IMG/VR virus record: IMGVR_UViG_3300008258_000019
Span: 1 to 26,231 of that record
Strand: one strand, 5' to 3'
Source: a virus
Length of the DNA: 26,231 nt
The notes beneath the pieces are model-generated. The model searched no databases. It had not been told where the DNA came from and was given only the letters and a program-made list of their open reading frames with translations. The translations under genes and the position numbers were made by a program. Positions 1 to 6,709 of this stretch are shown piece after piece; within the stretch, counting starts at the first letter, position 1, and each line of letters opens with the position of its first letter.

Positions 1-453
1 ATAGAACGTAAACCAAGTATGTTTGGATTTGTAATTGGTGATTTTGGGGGAGTAGATGACTTTAGATTAGATGAATATTTAGAGCAGGAACTAAACACAA
101 GACAACAAACATTAACTGACAATGGAGAAATATTTCCGTTCTTCATGGAAAAGAAATGGTATATGGCTGTGGGTGGATTTGATATCTGGTATCCATCTCC
201 ATTCATATGTGATTGGGATTTCTTCTTGAAATTAGAAATGATTGGTTTAAACTTTGTAAGATCAAATAAATTAGCATTCTACCATTTCGGTAGTATGGCT
301 ACTAAAAACAGTAATGAAAAAGATAAATTTACACAAGGCGAAGGACTAGCATCTCAGATGTTTGAATATAAGTGGGGATTCGGGCCTATTAGATATGAAA
401 ACAATTCTCACAAACCACAAAATACAGAAATAAAAGGAGTTAAGTATGAATAA
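1..453 (+). CDS. Glycosyltransferase family 2-like protein, C-terminal part
   Basis: The reading frame is open from base 1, so the gene starts upstream of the window and only its C-terminal ~150 residues are seen. The stretch with VGGFDIWYP, then CDWDFFLKLE and YHFGSMATK, matches the C-terminal half of GT-A fold family 2 glycosyltransferases, where a GGFDE/DWDF pattern forms the acceptor side of the active site. The nucleotide-sugar DxD motif would lie upstream and cannot be checked. It probably adds a sugar to a phage or host glycan. It overlaps the epimerase gene by 8 nt, which suggests coupled translation and a shared pathway. The family call is from pattern recall; the substrate is unknown. 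Confidence 0.75.
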   Translation: MERKPSMFGFVIGDFGGVDDFRLDEYLEQELNTRQQTLTDNGEIFPFFMEKKWYMAVGGFDIWYPSPFICDWDFFLKLEMIGLNFVRSNKLAFYHFGSMATKNSNEKDKFTQGEGLASQMFEYKWGFGPIRYENNSHKPQNTEIKGVKYE

Positions 454-1441
454 AGTATTAATTACAGGAGTAGCAGGATTACTAGGAAGTAGATTAGCAG
501 ACTGGATTATTGAAACACAACCAGGAGTTGAAGTAGTAGGTATAGATGATCTATCTGGTGGATATGAAGAAAATATTAATCCAAAGGTTGAATTCTGGAG
601 ACAGAATTTAGTAGAACATCCTATTGAAAACTGCTTCGAAGTACATAACTTTGATTATGTATTTCACTTTGCTGCTTACGCTGCTGAAGGACTATCTCCA
701 TTTATCAGACAATACAACTATGAAAATAATCTAGTAGCAACAGCTAGGGTTATAAATAACTGTATCAAGTATAACGTTAAACGTTTAGTATTCACATCAA
801 CATTAGCTGTCTATGGACATGGTAATTATGGAGTATTTGACGAAACTCAAGTACCAAAACCAATTGATCCATATGGTATAGCAAAGTATGGCTGTGAAAT
901 GGATATTCAAATAGCTAATGAACAACATGGTTTAGACTATTGCATTATCAGACCTCATAATGTGTATGGTATTAAGCAAAATGTCTGGGATAAGTATCGC
1001 AATGTATTAGGTATCTGGATGTACCAACATATGAATGGTGAACCAATGACAATATTTGGAGATGGAACCCAAACACGAGCATTCAGCTATATAGATGATT
1101 CACTTAAATCATTATGGAACGCGGCTGTATTACCTCAAGCATCTAAACAAATAATTAATTTAGGTGGTATTGAAGAATACTCAATCAACCACGCCTGTGA
1201 AGTATTAAGAGATGTAATTGGTGGTGGAGAAGTAACTTATAAAGAAGCAAGACATGAAGTAAAACATTCTATCCCAACATACCAGAAATCAATTGACATT
1301 TTAGGATTTGAACATAAAACATCATTAAAAGACGGACTAAACGAAATGTGGAAGTGGGTTCAGCAACAACCAACCCGTGATCGCTTCGTTTGGCCTAGTT
1401 ATGAACTAGATAAAGGAATATATAGCTTTTGGAAAAGATAA
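446..1441 (+). CDS. NAD-dependent sugar-nucleotide epimerase/dehydratase
   Basis: This is a 331-residue short-chain dehydrogenase of the extended type, close to the usual 310-340 residues for UDP-glucose 4-epimerase and its relatives. The N-terminus carries the Rossmann glycine motif GVAGLLG at residues 8-14, followed by an acidic DD near 34-35 that fits NAD binding. The catalytic pair is Tyr143 and Lys147 in PYGIAKYG, with Ser118/Thr119 as the likely third residue. It would interconvert or dehydrate a nucleotide-linked sugar in the cytoplasm. It overlaps the preceding glycosyltransferase by 8 nt, so the two probably work together to make and transfer a modified sugar. The exact sugar cannot be read from the sequence. 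Confidence 0.88.
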   Translation: MNKVLITGVAGLLGSRLADWIIETQPGVEVVGIDDLSGGYEENINPKVEFWRQNLVEHPIENCFEVHNFDYVFHFAAYAAEGLSPFIRQYNYENNLVATARVINNCIKYNVKRLVFTSTLAVYGHGNYGVFDETQVPKPIDPYGIAKYGCEMDIQIANEQHGLDYCIIRPHNVYGIKQNVWDKYRNVLGIWMYQHMNGEPMTIFGDGTQTRAFSYIDDSLKSLWNAAVLPQASKQIINLGGIEEYSINHACEVLRDVIGGGEVTYKEARHEVKHSIPTYQKSIDILGFEHKTSLKDGLNEMWKWVQQQPTRDRFVWPSYELDKGIYSFWKR

Positions 1442-1451
1442 AAATATAACT

Positions 1452-1461
1452 TATATTTATC
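1452..1461 (+). promoter_or_regulatory. Promoter-like TANATTTA box before the ClpP-like gene
   Basis: The box TATATTTATC ends 15 nt (from the core's last A) before the ATG at 1475, in the short gap after the epimerase. The same core recurs at about a dozen other gene starts in the window. It resembles the Bacteroidetes -7 element TAnnTTTG with the last G changed to A. No clear -33 TTG element is present. Confidence 0.55.
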
Positions 1462-1474
1462 AAAAAATACGTTT

Positions 1475-2011
1475 ATGAGAGAGCGTCGTTCCAAATTAGA
1501 CCCGTTAAGTCGAATCATAACATTAGGGGATATAGAGTGTGAAACAATTAATGAAATAATACAGGATATCTATGAGATTAATGATGAGGACGCTAAAAAG
1601 CAAACAGTAGAACCAATAAAACTCATTATCAATTCATTTGGTGGGGAAGTGTTCAGTGGGTTGGCCTTAATTGATGTAATTGATAATTCGCAGACTCCAA
1701 TCCATACAATATGTCATGGCGCTGCAATGTCAATGGCTCTAATAGTGTACGCAGCAGGACATGTCAGATATGCGAGCAAATATGCTACATTCATGTACCA
1801 TGAAGCGGCATATGAAATAGAAGGTAAAGTAGCATTTCATAAGCAAGAATTAAAAGAAACAGAGCGTATTGATAAAATATGTGATGCCTATTTAATATCT
1901 AAAACCAAATTCACAGACAAAATATTGAAACCCCATAGAGATCGACAAGCAGAGTGGTACTTCGATGTGAAAGTAGCGCAGAAATATGGATTAGTAGATG
2001 AAATTCTATAA
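1475..2011 (+). CDS. clpP: ClpP-like serine peptidase
   Basis: The 178-residue protein has the ClpP/crotonase-like fold signature: a strand with INSFGGEVFSGLALID (about 52-67), then the nucleophile Ser86 in GAAMSMA and the base His109 in TFMYHEA. The spacing of 23 residues is close to the 25 in E. coli ClpP. The end, YGLVDEIL, matches the family C-terminus. At the position of the third catalytic residue (Asp171 in E. coli) my alignment gives Glu. Phage ClpP-like proteins can act as head-maturation proteases or as cytoplasmic peptidases; no portal or capsid gene is nearby, so the first role is not supported here. It could be a stand-alone peptidase that uses a host Clp ATPase. Confidence 0.82.
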   Translation: MRERRSKLDPLSRIITLGDIECETINEIIQDIYEINDEDAKKQTVEPIKLIINSFGGEVFSGLALIDVIDNSQTPIHTICHGAAMSMALIVYAAGHVRYASKYATFMYHEAAYEIEGKVAFHKQELKETERIDKICDAYLISKTKFTDKILKPHRDRQAEWYFDVKVAQKYGLVDEIL

Positions 2012-2020
2012 TATTTATAC
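2010..2020 (+). promoter_or_regulatory. Promoter-like box (AATATTTA variant)
   Basis: The sequence AATATTTATAC overlaps the end of the ClpP-like gene and lies 16 nt before the ATG at 2034. It shares the ATTTA core with the other boxes; the first base of the TANATTTA pattern is A here. Confidence 0.45.
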
Positions 2021-2033
2021 GTAAACATAAACA

Positions 2034-2333
2034 ATGGCAATCAGTCCTAAATTAAGAGTAGATGTAAATCATAACCCAACTAAAAAGGGTGTTAAAGTAC
2101 AATTCGTATTACCTCAAGAACTTGAAGGTGATGCTAAAGCAACAGCCACTCAAAAATTACAAGCTAAACTAAATCAAGGATTATCTCAGTACAATTTAAC
2201 AGTAAGCCAAGATACAGACGTTCCTTATTCAAATGTAATTGGATTTTTAATTCCAATCGCTGATATCAAATTGTTTATTAAAAATGCTATTAGTGGAGAT
2301 GCAGAAGCAGCTCCCGAAGAGCCAAAAGCATAA
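2034..2333 (+). CDS. Small protein of unknown function (99 aa)
   Basis: I do not recognise this 99-residue protein. It begins with a basic, beta-strand-like stretch (KLRVDVNHNP, then VKVQFVLPQELEGD), has a predicted helix rich in Ala/Lys/Gln in the middle, and ends in an acidic tail (EEPKA). There is no signal peptide, membrane segment or cysteine. The ATG is the first in frame and follows a promoter-like box, so the start is well supported. The next gene begins only 5 nt after its stop, so they are probably co-transcribed. The composition suggests a soluble cytoplasmic protein. Confidence 0.7.
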   Translation: MAISPKLRVDVNHNPTKKGVKVQFVLPQELEGDAKATATQKLQAKLNQGLSQYNLTVSQDTDVPYSNVIGFLIPIADIKLFIKNAISGDAEAAPEEPKA

Positions 2334-2338
2334 TCTAA

Positions 2339-2641
2339 ATGAAGCGAAAAATACCAGTATTCAGAGTGAGTGTTCAATCTGGTGCTGATTATAGTCAGCT
2401 AGAAGAACATCCAGAAGTTAAAGAAGTAGTAATAGAAGAGGTTATCGTCGCAATTAAAGAAGCTATTAAAACAAAAAAAACAAGTATATCTTTATTTGAA
2501 GTAGCAAATTCAGGTTATTATATTGAATTAAAAAAAGAGCAGTTTAAACCGTCCCTAGAAAGTGCTTTAGAATATTTTCTTGAAAGAGAAGAATATAATA
2601 GATGCGCTGAATGTAGAGACTTGATTAACAAAATAGACTAA
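2339..2641 (+). CDS. Small protein with UVR-like C-terminal helix pair
   Basis: This 100-residue protein has a beta-rich middle (KTSISLFEVANSGYYIELK) and a helical C-terminus, ALEYFLEREEYNRCAECRD, that resembles the UVR motif of UvrB/UvrC, a helical hairpin for protein-protein contact. It is clearly paralogous to the protein at 7412-7744: both have KKT, a short strand segment, then an L..EEY..CAE..  helix. The short protein at 25063 has a related EEYETC end. No catalytic residues are visible. It lies between two unknown genes with gaps of 3-5 nt. An adaptor role is possible but is only inferred from the UVR-like end. Confidence 0.72.
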   Translation: MKRKIPVFRVSVQSGADYSQLEEHPEVKEVVIEEVIVAIKEAIKTKKTSISLFEVANSGYYIELKKEQFKPSLESALEYFLEREEYNRCAECRDLINKID

Positions 2642-2644
2642 GTT

Positions 2645-3064
2645 ATGGAAAATAAAGGTGAGCAACACGCTCAGGGGGTTAAAGCATCCCTTGAGGGTAT
2701 AACAGGTGCAGATTTATCTCTTAAGCGCAAGCGCAAAACAGAAAAAGATGTCAATCGGGAAGTATTTGAAAAAATTATCCTAGCTTTGGAAAAAGCAAGT
2801 GTTAGATCATCTATTATAGGTGGTGACTTTCAATTAGACTTTACTGAATATGATGAAACGTTCTACGAAATAATAGATAACTTAATACTAATGCATTTTG
2901 GAAAGGAAGCATCTGAATTAATATTTTTCTATGTCTATGAAAGAATAAATCCAGATGGTAGTATTAACACATTAGCAGATGTAGAAGGCAATGTAGTACC
3001 AATGAATGGACCTTCAGACCTGTGGGAATTAATTCAGTTCATGAAAAATAAGAAAAGCAAATAA
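2645..3064 (+). CDS. Protein of unknown function (139 aa)
   Basis: The 139-residue protein starts at an ATG preceded by GTT, a context shared by several genes here. It has a basic patch (KRKRKTEKD near residue 28), an amphipathic helical region, and a beta-containing acidic part from about residue 60 with aromatic residues. No signal peptide or membrane segment is visible. Its TAA stop overlaps the next ATG by one base, so it is translationally coupled to the HNH-fold protein. I cannot assign a family. Confidence 0.7.
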   Translation: MENKGEQHAQGVKASLEGITGADLSLKRKRKTEKDVNREVFEKIILALEKASVRSSIIGGDFQLDFTEYDETFYEIIDNLILMHFGKEASELIFFYVYERINPDGSINTLADVEGNVVPMNGPSDLWELIQFMKNKKSK

Positions 3065-3666
3065 TGCCATTACGTAAAGTATATAGTAGGGATGATATTC
3101 TCAGAGCAATGCGCTACACGAAATCAAATCGTGCAGCCGCTAAATACTTGGGATGTTCATACCAACACTATAAACCGTATGCTAAGTTATATAGAGTTGA
3201 TGAAAACGACCATACTTCATCTACATTATTTGATGCTCATAAAAACCAATGTGGTAAAGGTATTCCTAAATTCTTACCTAACAGACGTAAAGAGCCAAAT
3301 GTTAAAAACATAATTGAAACAGGCACTGGATGGGAATCATTTACACCTGAAAAAATTAAAGCACGATTAGTAGCTGAAGGTTATTTAAGGGAAGAATGTT
3401 ACGCTTGTGGATTCTGCGAGCGTCGAGTTACTGATTATAAGATGCCATTGCTGTTAAATTTTAAAGATGGTTATAAGAACAACTACCTACTAGATAATCT
3501 AGAATTGTTATGTTATAATCACTACTATCTGTTAGTAGCGGATCCATTAACACCAGATCAGATACGCCACATTGAAGACAATACAGGCGTTAGAGCCGTA
3601 GCGCACGACTGGGACCTAGATGAAGCTCAATTAGAGAATATGAAAGCGTTAGGATTGTTGGATTAG
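3064..3666 (+). CDS. HNH-fold zinc protein with N-terminal HTH; catalytic His replaced
   Basis: The 200-residue protein has an N-terminal helix-turn-helix-like segment (SNRAAAKYLGCSYQHYKPYA, about residues 21-40) and a central zinc fold. C112xxC115 and C150xxH153 are placed as in HNH/HNHc domains, with Asn145 in LLDNLELLC matching the family Asn. The usual catalytic Asp-His before the 'DG' turn (DHxDG) reads Asn132-Phe133 followed by KDG, so the general base appears lost. It may bind DNA or RNA without cutting it, or use another His. Its Cys, Asn and NH residues make the fold call firm; the lack of activity is an inference. Homing-endonuclease-like genes of this layout are common in phages. 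Confidence 0.75.
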   Translation: MPLRKVYSRDDILRAMRYTKSNRAAAKYLGCSYQHYKPYAKLYRVDENDHTSSTLFDAHKNQCGKGIPKFLPNRRKEPNVKNIIETGTGWESFTPEKIKARLVAEGYLREECYACGFCERRVTDYKMPLLLNFKDGYKNNYLLDNLELLCYNHYYLLVADPLTPDQIRHIEDNTGVRAVAHDWDLDEAQLENMKALGLLD

Positions 3667-3676
3667 GCAAAGTAAA

Positions 3677-3690
3677 GTCGTACATTTACG
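3677..3690 (+). promoter_or_regulatory. Promoter-like GTCGTACATTTACG element
   Basis: This 14-nt element is identical to the one at 23770-23783, and both are followed by an ATAAATAAATA-type stretch and an ATG 17-20 nt later. The core is TACATTTA, part of a small inverted repeat (CGTA/TACG). It lies in the gap between the HNH-fold gene and the gene at 3709. Confidence 0.6.
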
Positions 3691-3708
3691 GTATAAATAA
3701 ATAAAAAT

Positions 3709-4002
3709 ATGAGTTACGAATTAGCACAAAAATATGCTGACTTTCAAATTCCAAAGGAAATTAAACAAGCATACAAATCAGGAGTACAACTAGCTGGATC
3801 ATTAGGATTTACTAAGATGATGATGTTCGCAAATGAAAATCAAATCACAAATGATGATATTGATTATTACATGAACAGAAAACCTCAAAGACAAGAAGAT
3901 GAAACAACAGAACAAATGAAATTAAGAGGTAAATTCTCACAAGCATTATATAAGTACAGAGCATATTTGTACGATTATTCAGTATACGAAAACCAAAATT
4001 AA
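3709..4002 (+). CDS. Protein of unknown function (97 aa)
   Basis: The 97-residue protein is mostly helical, with a Met-rich segment (KMMMFANENQ) in the middle and a charged region (RQEDETTEQMKLRGK) before a Tyr-rich end. No signal peptide, membrane segment or metal-binding motif is visible. The promoter-like element at 3677 precedes it, so it may be the first gene of a unit that includes the DUF4494 gene 5 nt downstream. I do not recognise the family. Confidence 0.7.
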   Translation: MSYELAQKYADFQIPKEIKQAYKSGVQLAGSLGFTKMMMFANENQITNDDIDYYMNRKPQRQEDETTEQMKLRGKFSQALYKYRAYLYDYSVYENQN

Positions 4003-4007
4003 TAAAC

Positions 4008-4229
4008 ATGGGACAGTATTTTCAAGTAAAAGTACAATTTTCTGATATCGATGATAAAGGAAAGATAAAAAAGGAAAACATTGCATATTTAGTCGACGCG
4101 CAGTCAGTAACTGAAGCAGAAGCTAGAGTAGTAAAATTCCTAACAGATGAAGATGAAACTAACTTTGAAGTTAAAGCAGCATCTGAATCTAAAATTGCTC
4201 AAGTAATTGTTGCTGATTCAGCAGAATAA
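4008..4229 (+). CDS. DUF4494-family protein
   Basis: The 73-residue protein matches the pattern I know for DUF4494, a small Bacteroidetes and Bacteroidetes-phage family: an N-terminal strand (QYFQVKVQF), then YLVDAQSVTEAEARVVKFL, where YLVDA and TEAEAR are the hallmark, and a final strand segment. The function of the family is unknown. Its presence is one of the best host clues in the window. It follows the preceding gene by 5 nt and is the last gene before the tRNA block, whose first tRNA starts 6 nt after its stop. Confidence 0.82.
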   Translation: MGQYFQVKVQFSDIDDKGKIKKENIAYLVDAQSVTEAEARVVKFLTDEDETNFEVKAASESKIAQVIVADSAE

Positions 4230-4235
4230 CCAGCA

Positions 4236-4307
4236 GCTCAGTTCGACTAAGGGTTAGGTCACATCCCTTTCACGGATGTAATACGGGTTCGAATCCCGTA
4301 CTGAGTA
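4236..4307 (+). tRNA. tRNA-Glu (anticodon TTC)
   Basis: The acceptor stem GCTCAGT/ACTGAGT, D stem GAC/GTC, anticodon stem CATCC/GGATG with loop CTTTCAC, and T arm ACGGG-TTCGAAT-CCCGT all form. The anticodon TTC is at 4269-4271 and reads GAA/GAG. The 3' CCA is not encoded (ACAC follows), so the host would add it. Confidence 0.95.
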
Positions 4308-4312
4308 CACAT

Positions 4313-4385
4313 TCCAGAATAGCTCAGCAGGTAGAGCAACTGATTTGTAATCAGTAGGTCGCAAGTTCGATTCTTGTTTCTGGAT
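4313..4385 (+). tRNA. tRNA-Thr (anticodon TGT)
   Basis: All arms fold: acceptor TCCAGAA/TTCTGGA, D stem GCTC/GAGC, anticodon stem ACTGA/TCAGT with loop TTTGTAA, and T arm GCAAG-TTCGATT-CTTGT with one G-U pair. The anticodon TGT at 4346-4348 reads ACA and other ACN codons. CCA is not encoded. It begins 5 nt after tRNA-Glu, so the two are likely cut from one transcript. Confidence 0.95.
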
Positions 4386-4389
4386 CAAA

Positions 4390-4489
4390 GATGAGTGTTG
4401 ACGAAACCCTATTCACCCGTAACTGTCACGTGTAACTCGAGGTGAGAGCAAGTAGTAACTTTGTTTGGTTAGGCCAACCGAACCTCATC
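4390..4489 (+). ncRNA. Possible structured RNA between tRNAs, type unknown
   Basis: This 100-nt stretch between tRNA-Thr and the tRNA-like RNA has no gene. It can form a three-way junction: GATGAG (4390-4395) pairs with CTCATC (4484-4489), TCACC (4413-4417) with GGTGA (4441-4445), and an 8-bp hairpin GTTTGGTT/AACCGAAC spans 4463-4483 with loop AGGCC. The hairpin abuts the closing stem, as a T arm abuts an acceptor stem, but no TTCRA T-loop is present. It may be a decayed tRNA or a novel small RNA. Without covariation data the fold is only plausible. Confidence 0.4.
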
Positions 4490-4495
4490 CGTTAT

Positions 4496-4634
4496 AGTCA
4501 GGTGGCGAAAATTCAGTTGGCTCGGACCCAGCTGACGGCAGACGCTATGAGAAGAACACAGCCTATCCCGATTTGCGTGGAACACAGGTCAATACTAAAG
4601 TGCGTTCATACAGGTTCGAATCCTGTCCTGACTA
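4496..4634 (+). tRNA. Oversized tRNA-like RNA (A), isotype unassigned
   Basis: A perfect 7-bp acceptor stem AGTCAGG/CCTGACT (8 bp counting T4495-A4634) and a canonical T arm ACAGG-TTCGAAT-CCTGT (4610-4626) are present, but they are 107 nt apart instead of about 40-55. After TG comes a D stem GCG (4505-4507)/CGC (4543-4545) whose loop holds GGCAGA preceded by an inserted 7-bp hairpin CAGTTGG/CCAGCTG with 7-nt loop CTCGGAC (4514-4534). About 64 nt then separate the D arm from the T arm, and I could not place a normal anticodon arm. Options are a tRNA with insertions or an intron, a tRNA-like decoy, or a tRNA remnant. Confidence 0.6.
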
Positions 4635-4641
4635 CAAAATT

Positions 4642-4728
4642 GGAAGCTTGCCAGAGTGGTTGAATGGAACGGTCTTGAAAACCGTCATACTGGAAACGGT
4701 ATCTGGGGTTCGAATCCCTGAGCTTCCG
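4642..4728 (+). tRNA. tRNA-Ser (anticodon TGA)
   Basis: A class II tRNA with long variable arm. Acceptor GGAAGCT/AGCTTCC, D arm CCAG with AGTGGTTGAATGG, anticodon stem ACGGT/ACCGT with loop CTTGAAA, variable arm ATACTGGAAACGGTATC, and T arm TGGGG-TTCGAAT-CCCTG. The anticodon TGA at 4676-4678 reads TCA. The discriminator is G, typical of tRNA-Ser; only CA follows it. Confidence 0.95.
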
Positions 4729-4730
4729 CA

Positions 4731-4740
4731 AATATTTATA
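4731..4740 (+). promoter_or_regulatory. Promoter-like box (AATATTTATA)
   Basis: The box lies just after tRNA-Ser and 16 nt (from the core) before the ATG of the oxygenase gene. It shares the ATTTA core of the recurring element and would start a unit separate from the tRNA block. Confidence 0.5.
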
Positions 4741-4754
4741 TGTAAATACAGGTA

Positions 4755-5489
4755 ATGAATAAATTAACAAGTTTTAATTTTGATGATACTGATACTCTTA
4801 AAAAAAATTTCTCAATAGGTAAACCTGTACCTTCAGTAATTATTAAAGATTTCTTAAAAGAAGATGTTGCCATGGGTTTATATGAAGAATGTCAATATTC
4901 TGATCTAAGTAATTGGAAGACATTTACTAGGAACGGCAGCCACATGAAGGAATATAATAACATAGAAAATCTACCTAAAGCATATGAATTTTATTCTTAT
5001 CTTAGTAGTGGGCCTTTTTTAAAACAATTAGAGGCTATAACCAATATTCAAGGATTAATTCCTGATCCACACTTGATTGGTGCTGGTTATAGTAGAAGTT
5101 TCAATGGAGATATTTTAAAAGTTCATACTGACTTCAATTGGAATGATACTTTAAAGTTATATAGAGTATTATCACTTATAGTTTATTTAACACCAGGGTG
5201 GCAGGAAGAATGGGGTGGTGGTTTATCATTCTTTGATGATAATAGAGAAGAAGTAATTACAACTTTACCTTGTTTATTTAATAATTGTGTTATTTGGAAA
5301 TATGATGAACGAGCATTTCATGGTTATACAAGACCTATTACTTGCCCTGAAGATAAATCTAGAAACTCAATAAGAGTATTTTATTACACCAGCAATATTG
5401 ATCAGGCTTCTGATTTTAAACCCCATAGAAGTTTATATTGGTTTGATGAAAAAACTAAAGAAGCATTCGATAAAAGAGAAGAAATATGA
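4755..5489 (+). CDS. 2-oxoglutarate/Fe(II)-dependent oxygenase
   Basis: The 244-residue protein has the double-stranded beta-helix signature of the prolyl-4-hydroxylase-like superfamily. The iron facial triad is His124-x-Asp126 in KVHTDFNW and the distal His189 in AFHGYT; Arg203 in SRNSIRVFYY is the likely 2-oxoglutarate anchor, with Arg207 as an alternative. WGGGLSFFDD (about 153-162) fits the strand after the HxD turn. Such enzymes hydroxylate proteins, nucleic-acid bases or small molecules in the cytoplasm. Phages often carry them beside glycosyltransferases. Its stop overlaps the next start (ATGA), so it is coupled to the glycosyltransferase-like gene. The two could modify one target in sequence, but the substrate is unknown. 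Confidence 0.88.
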   Translation: MNKLTSFNFDDTDTLKKNFSIGKPVPSVIIKDFLKEDVAMGLYEECQYSDLSNWKTFTRNGSHMKEYNNIENLPKAYEFYSYLSSGPFLKQLEAITNIQGLIPDPHLIGAGYSRSFNGDILKVHTDFNWNDTLKLYRVLSLIVYLTPGWQEEWGGGLSFFDDNREEVITTLPCLFNNCVIWKYDERAFHGYTRPITCPEDKSRNSIRVFYYTSNIDQASDFKPHRSLYWFDEKTKEAFDKREEI

Positions 5490-6658
5490 TATACAGCAAA
5501 ACAACATATTTAGGTTATAACGGAAATAATCACTTAGATTTACCTGTACCTACAGAGCGTTTTAAAAACATTACAGAGTGCAAATTCCAAACAGATGATA
5601 TTTTTTATTATGACAGACATGATTTATCACTACGACTTGAAAAATTTGATACATTTGTAGATAAAATACATTGGGATCATATTAAATCCACTCCAACAGT
5701 TAAAATTTTAATCAATTTTTCTGATGATTATTTTAATATTTTAGATATTAAAAGGATAAGTAAAGTAATATTAGAAAAAAATATAAATCCAAATCAAGTT
5801 TATATGCTTGTTATGGATCAAAATTTTAAAATGTTCGCTCTTGATTTATTTAAAAATATGGGTGTTGAGGGAATTAATGTTTATCATTATAATGTTCTAT
5901 TAAAAAAATTAGATATAAATTATACAAATAATCAACCATCTAATTATAAATTTAGTGCATTAAGTAGAAACTATTACCCTTGGCGTTTATCTATTTATTT
6001 ATATTTTTTAGAAAATAATTTATTAGATAATTTTACTTATTCATTTCATAATTTCTTTCCATACGCCCCTGTTAATAACATTATCAGTTTGGATAAAGTT
6101 AAAGAAGATGCTACTAATGAAGGATATTTAACTACAACTAAAAGAGATACTTGGATAGATGGAATGCCATATGATCTAGGAAATCGCCAGTCTAAATGGA
6201 TAAATGGAATTAACGATGCTATAAGTAATTCTAATTTTCATTTACTTATAGAATCTCATTTTGATCCTTTCTTATTCACTAATTTTAGTTATATTGAAGA
6301 CAAATATGATATAGAAGAATTTTCACCTGCATTTCCAACTGAAAAAACATGGCGAGTAATATTATGTAAGAGACCCTTTATAGCCGCTACAACTCCATAC
6401 TTCTTAAAAGGATTAAAACAGCTTGGATTTAAAACATTCAGCCCCTATATTGATGAATCTTACGACACTATAGAGAATAATAGTGAACGATTAAACACAT
6501 TATTAGCTGAATCTAAAAGACTAATCAACCTACCAGAAGATGAATATAACGCAGTAGTTGAAGGATGTAAAGATATATGTGAATATAATTACCAATTATT
6601 AAAAACTCATCGTAGCGAAATAGTATTTGCTAATAATTTTGAATTTTTAAAAAGTTAA
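5486..6658 (+). CDS. Glycosyltransferase-like protein (phage type, GT-B/GT10-like end)
   Basis: The 390-residue protein has no signal peptide. The N-terminal half is AT-rich coding sequence with alternating strands and helices. The C-terminal part holds PTEKTWRVILCKRPFIAATT, then LGFKTFSPYIDESYD followed by an Arg-containing helix. This T-E-K-T-W/F ... P-F-I ... L-G-F-x-T-F ... D-E-x-Y-D pattern resembles C-terminal domains of GT10/exostosin-like transferases and conserved phage proteins I recall next to 2OG oxygenases. It starts inside the stop of the oxygenase gene, so both are made together. Function as a sugar transferase is a moderate inference; the N-terminus is unlike anything I can name. 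Confidence 0.6.
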   Translation: MIYSKTTYLGYNGNNHLDLPVPTERFKNITECKFQTDDIFYYDRHDLSLRLEKFDTFVDKIHWDHIKSTPTVKILINFSDDYFNILDIKRISKVILEKNINPNQVYMLVMDQNFKMFALDLFKNMGVEGINVYHYNVLLKKLDINYTNNQPSNYKFSALSRNYYPWRLSIYLYFLENNLLDNFTYSFHNFFPYAPVNNIISLDKVKEDATNEGYLTTTKRDTWIDGMPYDLGNRQSKWINGINDAISNSNFHLLIESHFDPFLFTNFSYIEDKYDIEEFSPAFPTEKTWRVILCKRPFIAATTPYFLKGLKQLGFKTFSPYIDESYDTIENNSERLNTLLAESKRLINLPEDEYNAVVEGCKDICEYNYQLLKTHRSEIVFANNFEFLKS

Positions 6659-6709
6659 ATTTGTTGGTCCAAATAAAAATATTATATTCATTATATTAAA
6701 ATTATAAAA

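Noticed and set aside
4390-4415. Hammerhead ribozyme (GATGA ... GAAAC)
   Set aside because: The essential CU of the CUGANGA core is replaced by AA, stem II would have only two pairs, and no cleavage site with matching stem III is seen.
4390-4634. Group I intron in a tRNA
   Set aside because: TTATAGTC at 4492 recalls the S element and CAGACGCTA at 4539 the R element, but they are in the wrong order and the inserts (about 25 and 64 nt) are too short for the catalytic core.
4442-4755. Open frames across the tRNA block (4442-4663 and 4573-4755)
   Set aside because: They run through the tRNA-like RNA and tRNA-Ser, have no protein-like composition, and coincide with conserved RNA stems.
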